Source: a virus
Direction: 5' to 3' (one strand)
Length of the DNA: 37,544 nt
Virus record (IMG/VR): IMGVR_UViG_3300050821_001813
Coordinates: 1-37,544 of that record
The notes under the pieces are model-generated. The model saw only the letters and a list, made by a program, of their open reading frames with translations. It was not told where the DNA came from and did no database searches. Shown piece by piece: positions 20,642 through 28,941 of the stretch. The translations under genes were made by a program, and so were the position numbers. The number at the start of each line of letters is the position of its first letter. The first letter of the stretch is position 1.

Positions 20642-21363
20642 TGAAAAACATGCGCTTTCTTGTTGCGTTATTACTTCTGTGTCTAACAGTCACAAGTGCG
20701 CAGGATACTCAGGTAATTACTACACGCCGTAGGTCCGGGGGTCCTGCTGTAGCTTCTCTAGTTACGTCCAACGGCGCTGCCGCAAACTCCGTTACTTTGA
20801 CGGGCGTGCAGGTGGGTGATCTTGTTGTATGTGCTGTGCAGAATGACTCTCTTACCACTAGCGGTACTATGAGCGATGGAACTTCATCGCTGACACCGTT
20901 AGCTCAATTCAACTCAGGTAGCGCTCCCGGTAATCAGTTTTTCTACATCCTGTCCTCGGTCGCCTCTGGGTCCGTGACCTATACGCCAAGTCTTACTGGA
21001 AGTATTCAAGAATGTTTCGAGTTTCACGTAACAGGGGGCAAGACTTGGCACTTTGATGCTGATAATCAAAACGGGGTCGGGGGTGGGACTTCGGTAACTA
21101 CAGGTAACATCACAACCACTGGAGGCAATAACTTAGAAGCGGTGGTTTTTGTCAATAAGCTGAAGAACATTGCTTCTTCAGTATCGAACCCGTTAATCGA
21201 CGGGATTACACCTATTGAGCCAAGCTGGTCGCCAATTGGCGGGGCTAATCAGCACGAGTATTATCTGATCCCTACTACCGGATCGTTTACCGGACAAGGC
21301 ACCCTGACCTACGGCACGAGCACTAACTGGGTTGCTGGCATCATCGCATTCAAAGCTTCATAA
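20641..21363 (+). CDS. Second secreted beta-rich protein beside the fibres
   Basis: This 240-residue protein starts MKNMRFLVALLLLCLTVTSA, then QDTQ. It is a clear signal peptide with a predicted cut after SAQ. The body is beta-rich (SLVTSNGAAANSVTLTGVQ; VTYTPSLTGS; GTLTYGTSTNWVAGIIAFKA), with no recognised enzyme motif. TAATG overlap couples it to the previous signal-bearing gene. A lectin-like or decoration role is possible but unproven. Confidence 0.65.
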   Translation: MKNMRFLVALLLLCLTVTSAQDTQVITTRRRSGGPAVASLVTSNGAAANSVTLTGVQVGDLVVCAVQNDSLTTSGTMSDGTSSLTPLAQFNSGSAPGNQFFYILSSVASGSVTYTPSLTGSIQECFEFHVTGGKTWHFDADNQNGVGGGTSVTTGNITTTGGNNLEAVVFVNKLKNIASSVSNPLIDGITPIEPSWSPIGGANQHEYYLIPTTGSFTGQGTLTYGTSTNWVAGIIAFKAS

Positions 21364-21410
21364 TAGCTTAAAAAGGGCCACCGAATCGTTAGATTCCTAA
21401 CAGCGTGGTC

Positions 21411-21434
21411 ATGGGGTGTAAAGCCCCATATTTT
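21411..21434 (+). terminator. Terminator after the fibre operon
   Basis: ATGGGG (21411-21416) pairs with CCCCAT (21424-21429), followed by ATTTTAT. It lies about 50 bases after the last fibre gene; the bases between hold another hairpin with GAATC/GATTC. Confidence 0.65.
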
Positions 21435-21440
21435 ATAAAG

Positions 21441-21465
21441 AGGGGTGTCTAAAAGCGCCCCTTTT
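21441..21465 (+). terminator. Second terminator-like hairpin
   Basis: AGGGG (21441-21445) pairs with CCCCT (21458-21462), extended inwards by T:G and G:C, and followed by TTTT. It lies just ahead of the SD (CCGGAGG) of the JAMM gene, so it could also affect that gene's translation. Confidence 0.55.
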
Positions 21466-21476
21466 ACCGGAGGATC

Positions 21477-21896
21477 ATGTTCTCGAAAGTGAAAGTGAAC
21501 AAAGGGGCTTTAAATCACTTTCGGAAACGCGCACGAGAGGCTTTTCCCCTTGAGATTCAAGCCTATTGTATAGGTAGAGTCGTATCTGTTAATGAAATTG
21601 AAATTACAAAGTTTGTTTATCCTAAAGAATACGCCACACAGACTCGTGAAAAAGTACAATGGTATCAAGCTGAATTAGATGAAGTTAAAGCCAAAGCAAT
21701 AGAAATGGAACAAATGATAATCGGTGATATCCACAGCCACCCCTCGTGGGACGCGGTAATGAGTCCATCCGATTACGCTGCATGTCTAGAACAAGCCGCT
21801 CACATAGCGGGAATAGTTTCTGTTAATAATGGAAAAACGAGAGCACGTTTCTGGACACCAACTTCCGCCCTACCTTGTAAGATTATATACACTTAA
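21477..21896 (+). CDS. JAMM/MPN+ metalloprotease-like protein
   Basis: This 139-residue protein shows the JAMM set: an early Glu (PLEIQAY), then GDIHSHPSW and SPSD 9 residues later (about residues 84-101), matching E...HxHP...SxxD. This fold cleaves isopeptide-type bonds, and in phages it is often linked to tail assembly (lambda K type), sometimes fused to peptidase domains. Here it is free-standing, between the fibre genes and the packaging genes. The start has an SD (CCGGAGGATC). Catalytic residues seem complete. Confidence 0.8.
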   Translation: MFSKVKVNKGALNHFRKRAREAFPLEIQAYCIGRVVSVNEIEITKFVYPKEYATQTREKVQWYQAELDEVKAKAIEMEQMIIGDIHSHPSWDAVMSPSDYAACLEQAAHIAGIVSVNNGKTRARFWTPTSALPCKIIYT

Positions 21897-21921
21897 CAGT
21901 AATTCTTTTTGAGGAGAAAGA

Positions 21922-22389
21922 ATGAAATCAAAGAAAGACCTTATAAAAGAAGACTTTTATGAATTTCTTGAAAAATCAGAAATCCCACTAGAAGAATTTA
22001 AAGACTGGTACGCTAAGAACTTTTTAAAGATTCCGGTAGGCGTGTTACGTAAGCTTATGGCACGTATGAATCGAATTGCCGACGACGAGCGTTTAGGTCC
22101 AAATCGCAGACTCTTAGCGACATATCAATCTTCATATTGGTCTGCTAAACTTGCAGGAGATTCTACTGAAGAGGCTTTACTATCTGCTGTAATACTTGGC
22201 GAGTTCGTTAATCGTAACGGCTTTAAACTGTACGATAAATCTGAACAGCCACAGAACGGCGCGGGAGATGGAAGCGGTCAAAGTAAGCTAGAAATTGCAG
22301 CATTATCAAATCTAAAAGAAGCGTTTTCAGTAATGAAGGGAAATCTCAAAGAGGAGGGATTTTTACCCAATGACACAGCCGCAATTTAA
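21922..22389 (+). CDS. Hypothetical protein upstream of packaging genes
   Basis: This 155-residue protein is helical and charged (MKSKKDLIKEDFYEFLEKSE...), with an Asn/Gly/Gln-rich linker (QPQNGAGDGSGQS) near residue 110. Its position before the packaging block would suit a small terminase or regulatory protein, but no HTH or terminase motif is clear. AGGAG precedes the ATG. It overlaps the next gene by 20 bases. Confidence 0.6.
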   Translation: MKSKKDLIKEDFYEFLEKSEIPLEEFKDWYAKNFLKIPVGVLRKLMARMNRIADDERLGPNRRLLATYQSSYWSAKLAGDSTEEALLSAVILGEFVNRNGFKLYDKSEQPQNGAGDGSGQSKLEIAALSNLKEAFSVMKGNLKEEGFLPNDTAAI

Positions 22390-22609
22390 AGTAAATAAAA
22401 GTGAAGCCGATGCCTTCGCTAAAGTATGGAATTATAAAGGTATAGCAATTCATTTAGACGACGCTTCAATACAATTTGCTACAGACTTTTCAAACGTCGT
22501 TCTTCGCAATTTTATAGGGATGTGTCAAGCACAAGCCGAACTAGAGGCAAAACAGAAATCTAATAAAATTATCGTTGAAGGGCTTGACAAAGATATCGTA
22601 ACCAAGTAA
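22370..22609 (+). CDS. Small hypothetical protein before the tRNA pair
   Basis: This 79-residue protein (MTQPQFKVNKSEADAFAKVW...) is mixed alpha/beta with one Cys, and its last bases carry the tRNA promoter (22584-22612). GAGGAGGGA supports the start. It overlaps the previous gene by 20 bases. No family is recognised. Confidence 0.6.
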   Translation: MTQPQFKVNKSEADAFAKVWNYKGIAIHLDDASIQFATDFSNVVLRNFIGMCQAQAELEAKQKSNKIIVEGLDKDIVTK

Positions 22610-22612
22610 GAT
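22584..22612 (+). promoter_or_regulatory. Promoter of the rightward tRNA pair, TTGACA-N17-TAAGAT
   Basis: TTGACA (22584-22589), 17 bases, TAAGAT (22607-22612). The predicted start is within 10 bases of tRNA-Asn. It lies inside the end of the 79-residue gene. Confidence 0.6.
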
Positions 22613-22622
22613 AAAGGTTCAT

Positions 22623-22697
22623 TGGCAAGTCGTATAATGGTAGTACGGCGAACTGTTAATTCGTACGGCATTGGTTCGAATCCAATCTTGTCAGCCA
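22623..22697 (+). tRNA. tRNA-Asn (anticodon GTT)
   Basis: Acceptor TGGCAAG/CTTGTCA, anticodon loop CTGTTAA, T-arm ATTGG-TTCGAAT-CCAAT, encoded CCA. Confidence 0.93.
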
Positions 22698-22698
22698 T

Positions 22699-22774
22699 CT
22701 CTCCTTAGTTCAATTGAATAGAGCAACGGGCTACGAACCCGTAAATGCAGGTTTAAGTCCTGTGGGGGAGGCCA
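22699..22774 (+). tRNA. tRNA-Arg (anticodon ACG)
   Basis: Acceptor CTCTCCT/GGGGGAG, anticodon loop CTACGAA, encoded CCA. Its 3' strand contains GGAGG, which is the only SD of the next gene. Confidence 0.9.
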
Positions 22775-22776
22775 TT

Positions 22777-23289
22777 TTGGAAGAAATATATAGAGCAGAA
22801 AATGGTGCCAGAATATTCGTAGGTGATGATTTAGATTACGAAAAGATTAAAGATAAACCTAATTGGAAGTCCTGTCGTATGTGTAAGTACGGAGCCGGTG
22901 GACACCAACAGACATTAGGTTATACAACCCTAGGCGCTCCAAAAGGTAAACATTATTTATCTATTGAAAAGGGCGATCACATGGCTATAAATATTATAGA
23001 CATGGATGATCCTAATATGATTCCGTGGAAATGTATTACGGATGCATTGACCTATGTTAAAAAGCAAATGGACGAGGGGTATCATGTACTCATTGCTTGT
23101 AATTCAGGTCATAGTCGGGGTCCGACAACTGGATTGATGTTCCTACGGGCTATTGGAGAATTACCGTATCATTTTGTAAAAGCAGAACAAGTCTATAGAG
23201 CCCTTTATCCTAAATACGATCCGGGTATGGGTATGAGACAAACAGCACGATCACGTTGGTCTGAACTTGATAACATGGAGAATAAATAA
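22777..23289 (+). CDS. PTP-like dual-specificity phosphatase
   Basis: This 170-residue protein carries VLIACNSGHSRGPTTG near residue 104, the CX5R active-site loop (Cys108, Arg114), preceded by a beta-alpha pattern typical of small tyrosine/dual-specificity phosphatases. The upstream frame runs into tRNA-Arg, so the start is the TTG at 22777 (MEEIYRAENG). Its only SD, GGAGG (22767-22771), lies inside the tRNA. The substrate is unknown. A CKYGAGGHQ segment near residue 30 is unexplained. TAATG links it to the next gene. Confidence 0.75.
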   Translation: MEEIYRAENGARIFVGDDLDYEKIKDKPNWKSCRMCKYGAGGHQQTLGYTTLGAPKGKHYLSIEKGDHMAINIIDMDDPNMIPWKCITDALTYVKKQMDEGYHVLIACNSGHSRGPTTGLMFLRAIGELPYHFVKAEQVYRALYPKYDPGMGMRQTARSRWSELDNMENK

Positions 23290-23942
23290 TGGCTAATTCA
23301 GAAGATGATGTAAAAGATCAAGTTCGACAGACAAAGCAAAACATCAAAGATGCTGTGACATTAAAGCCGCAACGTCAGGCCGCTTCTGATACCATTTCAC
23401 ACGCCATACAAGGCGCAGAAAACACTGTGAAAGGATGGGCAGGAAAGGCGGCGGATTTTATGCTTGGTCCGGCTGATAAGCGCCCGGACCTTTCTGCAAA
23501 ACCCCAACCTAAAACACCAAGTTATAAAGACGGCACGGATTACGTTCCTAAGACCGGCAAAGCTTTGCTTCATAAGGGCGAAGCAGTACTAAATAAAGAT
23601 GACGCATCGAAACATAGAGAGGCAAAGGGAATGACTGCTAAATACGACGTAGCCGATGAATTAGGCGGAAAGAAAGAAACAAAACCGAAGAAAGAAATCA
23701 AGCATATGCATATCAAACATGCTGCTAATGGCGGACATATTATTAAGCATGAACATACGCACCCTGAGCACCACCCGGATGAAGAACATACTACGAAGAC
23801 TGATGATGAATTAGCGAGCCACGTACTTCAGAATATGGGAACCCCTAATCCCGGTGAAGCCGAAGCGGACGCCGGTCAATCAGGTATCCCCGGAGCAGCA
23901 CCCGGAGCGGCAACACAAGCTCCTCCATCGGCAGGAATGTAA
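23289..23942 (+). CDS. Histidine-rich virion-associated protein
   Basis: This 217-residue protein includes GTDYVPKTGKALLHKGEAVL (about residues 78-97), a motif of phage structural proteins, then a His-rich stretch (KHMHIKHAANGGH, KHEHTHPEHHP) that should bind metal ions, and a Gly/Pro/Ala tail. The N-terminus is charged and helical. The TAATG junction ties it to the phosphatase. It is likely a virion or packaging-associated protein; the exact role is unknown. Confidence 0.65.
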   Translation: MANSEDDVKDQVRQTKQNIKDAVTLKPQRQAASDTISHAIQGAENTVKGWAGKAADFMLGPADKRPDLSAKPQPKTPSYKDGTDYVPKTGKALLHKGEAVLNKDDASKHREAKGMTAKYDVADELGGKKETKPKKEIKHMHIKHAANGGHIIKHEHTHPEHHPDEEHTTKTDDELASHVLQNMGTPNPGEAEADAGQSGIPGAAPGAATQAPPSAGM

Positions 23943-23954
23943 TAGAGGTTTATC

Positions 23955-24164
23955 ATGGCAGATAGTAAACACGAAACAGTAAAATTATCCCATCACCGAG
24001 TTGTGATGCATTTGCATAAAGGCGGACTTCATAGGGCACTTGGAATTAAAGAAGGCGAAACAATTCCGAAAGAGCGCATTGAAGAGGCCATGCACAGTAA
24101 TAATGAACACGTTGCTAAGATGGCTAATTTAGCTCACACAATGGGTGAATGGCATAAGAAATAA
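23955..24164 (+). CDS. Small conserved phage protein near the terminase
   Basis: This 69-residue protein contains VKLSHHRVVMHLHKGGLHRA and GETIPKERIEEAMHSNNEHV. The LHKGGLH...G...IP...I..A.HS.N.H..KMA pattern is common in phages next to terminase genes, though its role is not known to me. It is helical, with His-rich segments. The SD AGAGGT is 9 bases before the ATG. Confidence 0.65.
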   Translation: MADSKHETVKLSHHRVVMHLHKGGLHRALGIKEGETIPKERIEEAMHSNNEHVAKMANLAHTMGEWHKK

Positions 24165-24185
24165 GTAGACAGGAGAATCTACAAC

Positions 24186-26228
24186 ATGAAGTTAGAAAAA
24201 TTAAAACAACTTTATAATGATTGTAGAGTTCTCCCAAATTATCAGTATGCAAATTTACCAGCAGAAGAGTTTCTTAACAAAGCTTTGAAGAGTTTTAGCA
24301 AGGTTTCAGATAAGCAAAAGAAACAAATTTTAGAGTCTTGGGGTAAAGTATTAGGTAAGTCCATAAAAGATTTAACAGTTGAAGAAATCCACGAATTAGC
24401 GAACCTGCGGTTTTTGGCACAGAGCAACCTTTATTTTCTTTGCCATTTACTTGAAAGTTATAATGAGGTAACAGTCAGTACACATGAGGAAATTTGTAAC
24501 GATTTCTTCGTGCAAAAAGACCCCACTTTTACCGTATTCAAAGATTTTGCTAATCAATACACAGAATTAAAAGATAGAATGCTTTTAGTTCCCCGTGGAG
24601 GCTTTAAATCTAGTATTGATATGGCGGATTGTATCCAATGGGTATTATGCTTCCCGGCCATCACTATTCTTATTCTTACAGGAGTTTATGACCTTGCAGG
24701 CGACTTCGTAGGAGAAATTAAGCGTCACTTTACACTCGAAGAGACTGGCGGATTTGGTGCTAAAAATAAAGCCCTGTACGGCCCAAGAAAGATCATGGAT
24801 AAGCAGACAGGTGAATGGTCAGAAAGTATGTTTCAAATACTTTTTCCTGAGCATTGCATTACACCGACTGATGGCACAATGTTTGAATATCAGACGCCTG
24901 CTGAATCAGACAAGAAAGAACCAACAGTTAGAGCGGCATCGATTGAACAAGCACTATCTGGTTCCCACTTTGACATATTAAAACTAGATGACGTTGTGAC
25001 CAACGAGAATAGTCAAACACCTGATAGAATGCTTAAGATCAATAAGCAAATAGAAATCAATAAAGCCATGATGAACCCATATGGGTTTTTCGATGTTATT
25101 GGAACGTGGTATGACGAAAATGATTTCTATGGTATTACCATTCACCAAGAGGAAACCTTTGCAAAAGAGCAAGGTATTGTTGAGGGTATATATGGTTCAG
25201 TAGACAGCGGAAGATTCAATAGCTCAGTCTATTGTAGAATTTACCTCCGCGCAGCATGGTGGCCTACCGAGGCGGCACTTAAAGCTGGAAAGATTGAAGA
25301 TGAAATGACAAAGGAAGATTGGGAACTATGGTTTCCAGATCGTCTTACGTATGAGTTTTTATCAAAGGAAAAGAAGACTGATAAAACCGGAACCACTTTT
25401 GCTATTAAGTATTTGAATGATCCGCGCAAGATGCATAAGGTAAAATTCCCAAGAGAATTGCTTATTCGTCGTACGCTACCCCATCATCAGTTACCACCAA
25501 GCGGAAATGGGATCATTGTAACCGCTGTAGATACAGCCTACAGTACAAAGAATTGGGCAGACTATACAGTTATTTTGACCGGTCTTATCTTCGGTGGACG
25601 TTTCTATATTGTAAATATGGTACGTGGACGTTTCAACGAAGATGATTTACCAAAAGTCATTGCACAGACAGCTTATAAATGGAAGCCAAAAAGGATTTCT
25701 ATTGAAGACTCAGTAGGTGTTAAGTGGTTTGGTAAAGAACTTCGTCGAGAAATGGACAGGCTTCAAATATCAATTCCAGTAGAATATGTATCACTAGGAT
25801 ATGGAAGTAAGTTACGTTCAAAGCAATTAAAAGCAAAACCAGTTCTAAGACTATTAGGCGATGAACGTTTATATTTTCTGAATTCATGCGAAGGGCTTGA
25901 AGATATCTATAATGAAATGTCACAGTTCACAGGAACAAGTGACGATAAACATGATGATATTGTTTCAGCCATTTCTTTGCTAGTAGAACAATATAGCGGG
26001 TATGCAGACGTAGATAGTCGCATCAATTCTGTAAATCAAGATTATGTATTAAATCAGAAATCCATAGAGGTTTATAACAGAACGTATTGTTTAGGTAAGT
26101 ACGCGCAATACAATGAAGTAGGACCGATAGATGAAAACCCTGTAACAAACTACCAAATCGATAAAGCCCAAACGCAAAGCGTCGTACAAGATTCTTATAT
26201 TGATCCCTTGCAAGACTTATTTCGTTAA
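24186..26228 (+). CDS. terL: Terminase large subunit
   Basis: This 680-residue protein has an ATPase domain with Walker A-like VPRGGFKSS (residues 135-143) and Walker B FDILKLDD (262-269). The C-terminal nuclease part starts around VTAVDTAYS (about 444-452, first Asp) and ends at DDKHDDIVSA (about 585-594). This is the packaging motor: it binds the portal, pumps DNA and cuts it. The start is supported by AGGAGA upstream. The length is at the upper end for the family, due to a long N-terminal helical region. Confidence 0.95.
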   Translation: MKLEKLKQLYNDCRVLPNYQYANLPAEEFLNKALKSFSKVSDKQKKQILESWGKVLGKSIKDLTVEEIHELANLRFLAQSNLYFLCHLLESYNEVTVSTHEEICNDFFVQKDPTFTVFKDFANQYTELKDRMLLVPRGGFKSSIDMADCIQWVLCFPAITILILTGVYDLAGDFVGEIKRHFTLEETGGFGAKNKALYGPRKIMDKQTGEWSESMFQILFPEHCITPTDGTMFEYQTPAESDKKEPTVRAASIEQALSGSHFDILKLDDVVTNENSQTPDRMLKINKQIEINKAMMNPYGFFDVIGTWYDENDFYGITIHQEETFAKEQGIVEGIYGSVDSGRFNSSVYCRIYLRAAWWPTEAALKAGKIEDEMTKEDWELWFPDRLTYEFLSKEKKTDKTGTTFAIKYLNDPRKMHKVKFPRELLIRRTLPHHQLPPSGNGIIVTAVDTAYSTKNWADYTVILTGLIFGGRFYIVNMVRGRFNEDDLPKVIAQTAYKWKPKRISIEDSVGVKWFGKELRREMDRLQISIPVEYVSLGYGSKLRSKQLKAKPVLRLLGDERLYFLNSCEGLEDIYNEMSQFTGTSDDKHDDIVSAISLLVEQYSGYADVDSRINSVNQDYVLNQKSIEVYNRTYCLGKYAQYNEVGPIDENPVTNYQIDKAQTQSVVQDSYIDPLQDLFR

Positions 26229-26238
26229 GGAGTGTTCC

Positions 26239-26400
26239 ATGACGGGAAAAACTCTAGGACAGATTAAAGAGTCTATTCTAACGAATTATAAGAAAGATTT
26301 TCCCGGTGAGGCGATAAATGGTAAAGTGTTTGCAACCTACGTCTTAGATAGATACGCAAAATTGTTATATAAAATTTACCAAAAAGCGGAAAAGAAATAG
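26239..26400 (+). CDS. Small hypothetical protein between terminase and portal
   Basis: This 53-residue protein (MTGKTLGQIKESILTNYKKD..., ending KIYQKAEKK) is helical and basic. AAGGAG upstream supports the ATG at 26239 over the frame's earlier ATG at 26200, which is inside terL. It sits tightly between terL and portal, so it may help packaging or head assembly; this is inferred from position only. Confidence 0.6.
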   Translation: MTGKTLGQIKESILTNYKKDFPGEAINGKVFATYVLDRYAKLLYKIYQKAEKK

Positions 26401-26409
26401 GGAGCTACA

Positions 26410-28521
26410 ATGGCGGTAATTCAACCGGATACTGGAAATACACAAAGAGAATTGACTCCGCAGGATTACAAAGCGAACGGAGTACTGAATAATACAGGTG
26501 CAGAAATTGCCCTTGTAGTAGGCTCCGCAACAAAAGCAGAGCAATTCATCCAAAATAAGCAGTACGCATTGCTTTGGAGAGATGCGGATTTGTTATACCA
26601 ATCTCCGCGTCCAATGTCCGTATTTGAAAATACTTACATTTTGGAACCAAACGTACAGCGTTTTACAGTAGCTAAAGTTGTAAACTCAATTGTTCCACAA
26701 TTATACAAGGGTTTATTTTATGAAGACCCGCCAATGGTGCTTCGTCCGCGTCCCGGTGTTTCACAAGATGTAATTGATGCTAAGACGGCTTTATTTTCAA
26801 CACTATTAGATGATTGTAATTTCAAGATCGAAACTAAAATAGGTCTTGAACAAATGGCAACATTCGGTACAGGTATTTGGAAATGGGGAATTAAGTACAA
26901 AGAAATTATTACCAAGAAACGTAAAGCGACAGTAGATAAGGTATCTGGTGGCCCACAAGGTTACGAAGATACTGCAATGATTCCACAAGATAAGCCGCCC
27001 GTTATTGAAATTACCAAACGCTATGCTCCTAGACCTTTTATAGAAAGCAAGCAACTCGATAAGGTTTTAGTTGACCCACATTGCTGTGTAGGCGATATTC
27101 GTAGAGCAGATTTTGCCATCGATCAACGCTACATGGATTATTATCAACTTAGTGATCTTATCAAAGGTATACAAGAATTACCCGAAGGCCATCCAGATAA
27201 AGCAGGATGGATACTACCCTCTGAGAGTGATTTAAAGGCATGGTTCATGCCGCCCACTGAAGCCGGGGAATTAGGAAATTCTGTTACCGATCAAGCGATG
27301 TACATTCGTGGGGTAGTTCACCACGCCGAAGAGATAACGAATCAAGTTTCACCGGATTTACTATTACAGAAATTAGAAGTATTAGAATATTGGGATAAGA
27401 GACGTAAGATTATCATTATCCAGAGAAAGCACAAACTTTACTCTGGCGTGAACAATTTTGGAGTTCTCCCATTCTTTTCAGCTAATTGGTGGAATAGACC
27501 AAAAGCATTTTACGGAATGGGATTGGGCCTGATTGTCGGACAAAACCAGCGCGTTGACCAAGGAACCATCAATGCTATCCTGAAAATCCTGTCATTTGGT
27601 GTTAATCCAATCTACCTGCGTCGTAGAGATAGTAACTCACCTACGCAGATGATTCGTACAGGGATTGGAAAAATCCTGACAGTAGATACGGAAGTTGAGA
27701 AGGCGTTTAAACTGTTGGAAACTCCTAAAGTTCCTACGGATGTTTGGAGTGCGCTGTCAGAATCCGAAAAAGCTACAGAAAGTAGCAGCGGAGCAGACCA
27801 ACAGCTTGTACAAGGCTCTAGTTCCGGCCCAAGATCATCGATGGGACGTACCGCAACGGGTGCAACTAATCTAGCGGGTGCTTCGGCAACCAGACTAGAT
27901 GGACCGCTTGATAACTTTATTGAACAAGTGTTCAAACCGTGGCTTTATGTCTTAGATATGCTCGTATTCGAGAACTTCTCGGATGCCGAAATATACAAAA
28001 TACTTGGCGAGGAAATGGGCAAAGACTTTGAACTGTCGATGCAAGATTTCCATGACGCTATTATTGAGTATGAGGTATTAGCCGGTGCATCGCTCGCAGC
28101 GAAGAGAACCATGTCGCAATCAATGACCCTGATTACGCAGATTTTCGAGAACCCAACGATTCAAGAAAACCTCGCGGATATTAATGAGGAATATATTGAT
28201 TTCAAAGAAATTCTCAAGATGTGGATGCAAGCAAGTGAGTGGAAAGACTTCAACGATATAGTAAAGCCGATGACGCAGGCCATGAAAGATAAACGAAAGG
28301 CTCAGTCGCAGGCAGCACAACAGCAATCAAAACTAGCCACACAGCAAAAGATTAGTCAGCAAAATGCCCAACAGAAGTCACAACTTCAACAAGAGGCAAT
28401 TGATGGCCGTATCAAAGAAAGACTTGCTGTAGGGGCGGTATTAAATAGTACTAAAGCGGAAGCCAATACTGGTGAGCCTGATACTTCAGGTCTTGGCGGT
28501 CAAGAAGCACCCGTAGAATAA
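26410..28521 (+). CDS. Portal protein
   Basis: This 703-residue protein sits directly after the terminase. The central part (SANWWNRPKAFYGMGLGLIV) and GATNLAGASATRLDGPLDNF, with a long helical C-terminal part rich in Q/A/K (KAQSQAAQQQSKLATQQ), match large portal proteins of podovirus-like phages. The portal ring is the DNA entry port and the site of connector assembly. The length suits those phages. The start has AGGGAGCT upstream. Confidence 0.88.
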   Translation: MAVIQPDTGNTQRELTPQDYKANGVLNNTGAEIALVVGSATKAEQFIQNKQYALLWRDADLLYQSPRPMSVFENTYILEPNVQRFTVAKVVNSIVPQLYKGLFYEDPPMVLRPRPGVSQDVIDAKTALFSTLLDDCNFKIETKIGLEQMATFGTGIWKWGIKYKEIITKKRKATVDKVSGGPQGYEDTAMIPQDKPPVIEITKRYAPRPFIESKQLDKVLVDPHCCVGDIRRADFAIDQRYMDYYQLSDLIKGIQELPEGHPDKAGWILPSESDLKAWFMPPTEAGELGNSVTDQAMYIRGVVHHAEEITNQVSPDLLLQKLEVLEYWDKRRKIIIIQRKHKLYSGVNNFGVLPFFSANWWNRPKAFYGMGLGLIVGQNQRVDQGTINAILKILSFGVNPIYLRRRDSNSPTQMIRTGIGKILTVDTEVEKAFKLLETPKVPTDVWSALSESEKATESSSGADQQLVQGSSSGPRSSMGRTATGATNLAGASATRLDGPLDNFIEQVFKPWLYVLDMLVFENFSDAEIYKILGEEMGKDFELSMQDFHDAIIEYEVLAGASLAAKRTMSQSMTLITQIFENPTIQENLADINEEYIDFKEILKMWMQASEWKDFNDIVKPMTQAMKDKRKAQSQAAQQQSKLATQQKISQQNAQQKSQLQQEAIDGRIKERLAVGAVLNSTKAEANTGEPDTSGLGGQEAPVE

Positions 28522-28587
28522 AGCCGGTGGGAGTTAGGTACTTCATCGTCCACTTGAAAACCCTAACGAATTCCATAAAGGAGAAGT

Positions 28588-28941
28588 ATGGAAGTAGATT
28601 TCACATTCAAACCAGAATTAGTTTTAGATCAACAAGAGATAGCAGAACTTGCGGCGGTCATAGGACAGCCCGGATTTAAAGTAGTTGCGAAAATTCATAG
28701 AACTTGTGTAGATTGGTTTGTAAGACAACTGATTAATACAGACGTTAAAGATAAAGACGCAATTATAGCACGGCACATGCAGTCACAAACGGCTGCTCAA
28801 TTATATACATTGGTATTAGATTCGATTAATAACACAGTGGACGAGTATATACACTCGCGCCCATCAGATAAACCAGTAGACGCAGTTCAAGGGTTAGATT
28901 TTGGAGAGGATTCGAACACGGAGGAGGATAGCGTTCTATGA
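28588..28941 (+). CDS. Hypothetical protein between portal and scaffold
   Basis: This 117-residue protein (MEVDFTFKPELVLDQQEIAE...) is mainly helical with an acidic end (GEDSNTEEDSVL). TATGG after AAAGGAGAAG supports the start. It overlaps the next gene by 4 bases (ATGA). Its position suggests head assembly, but no family is recognised. A weak hairpin (GTTAGG/CCTAAC) lies in the gap before it. Confidence 0.65.
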   Translation: MEVDFTFKPELVLDQQEIAELAAVIGQPGFKVVAKIHRTCVDWFVRQLINTDVKDKDAIIARHMQSQTAAQLYTLVLDSINNTVDEYIHSRPSDKPVDAVQGLDFGEDSNTEEDSVL

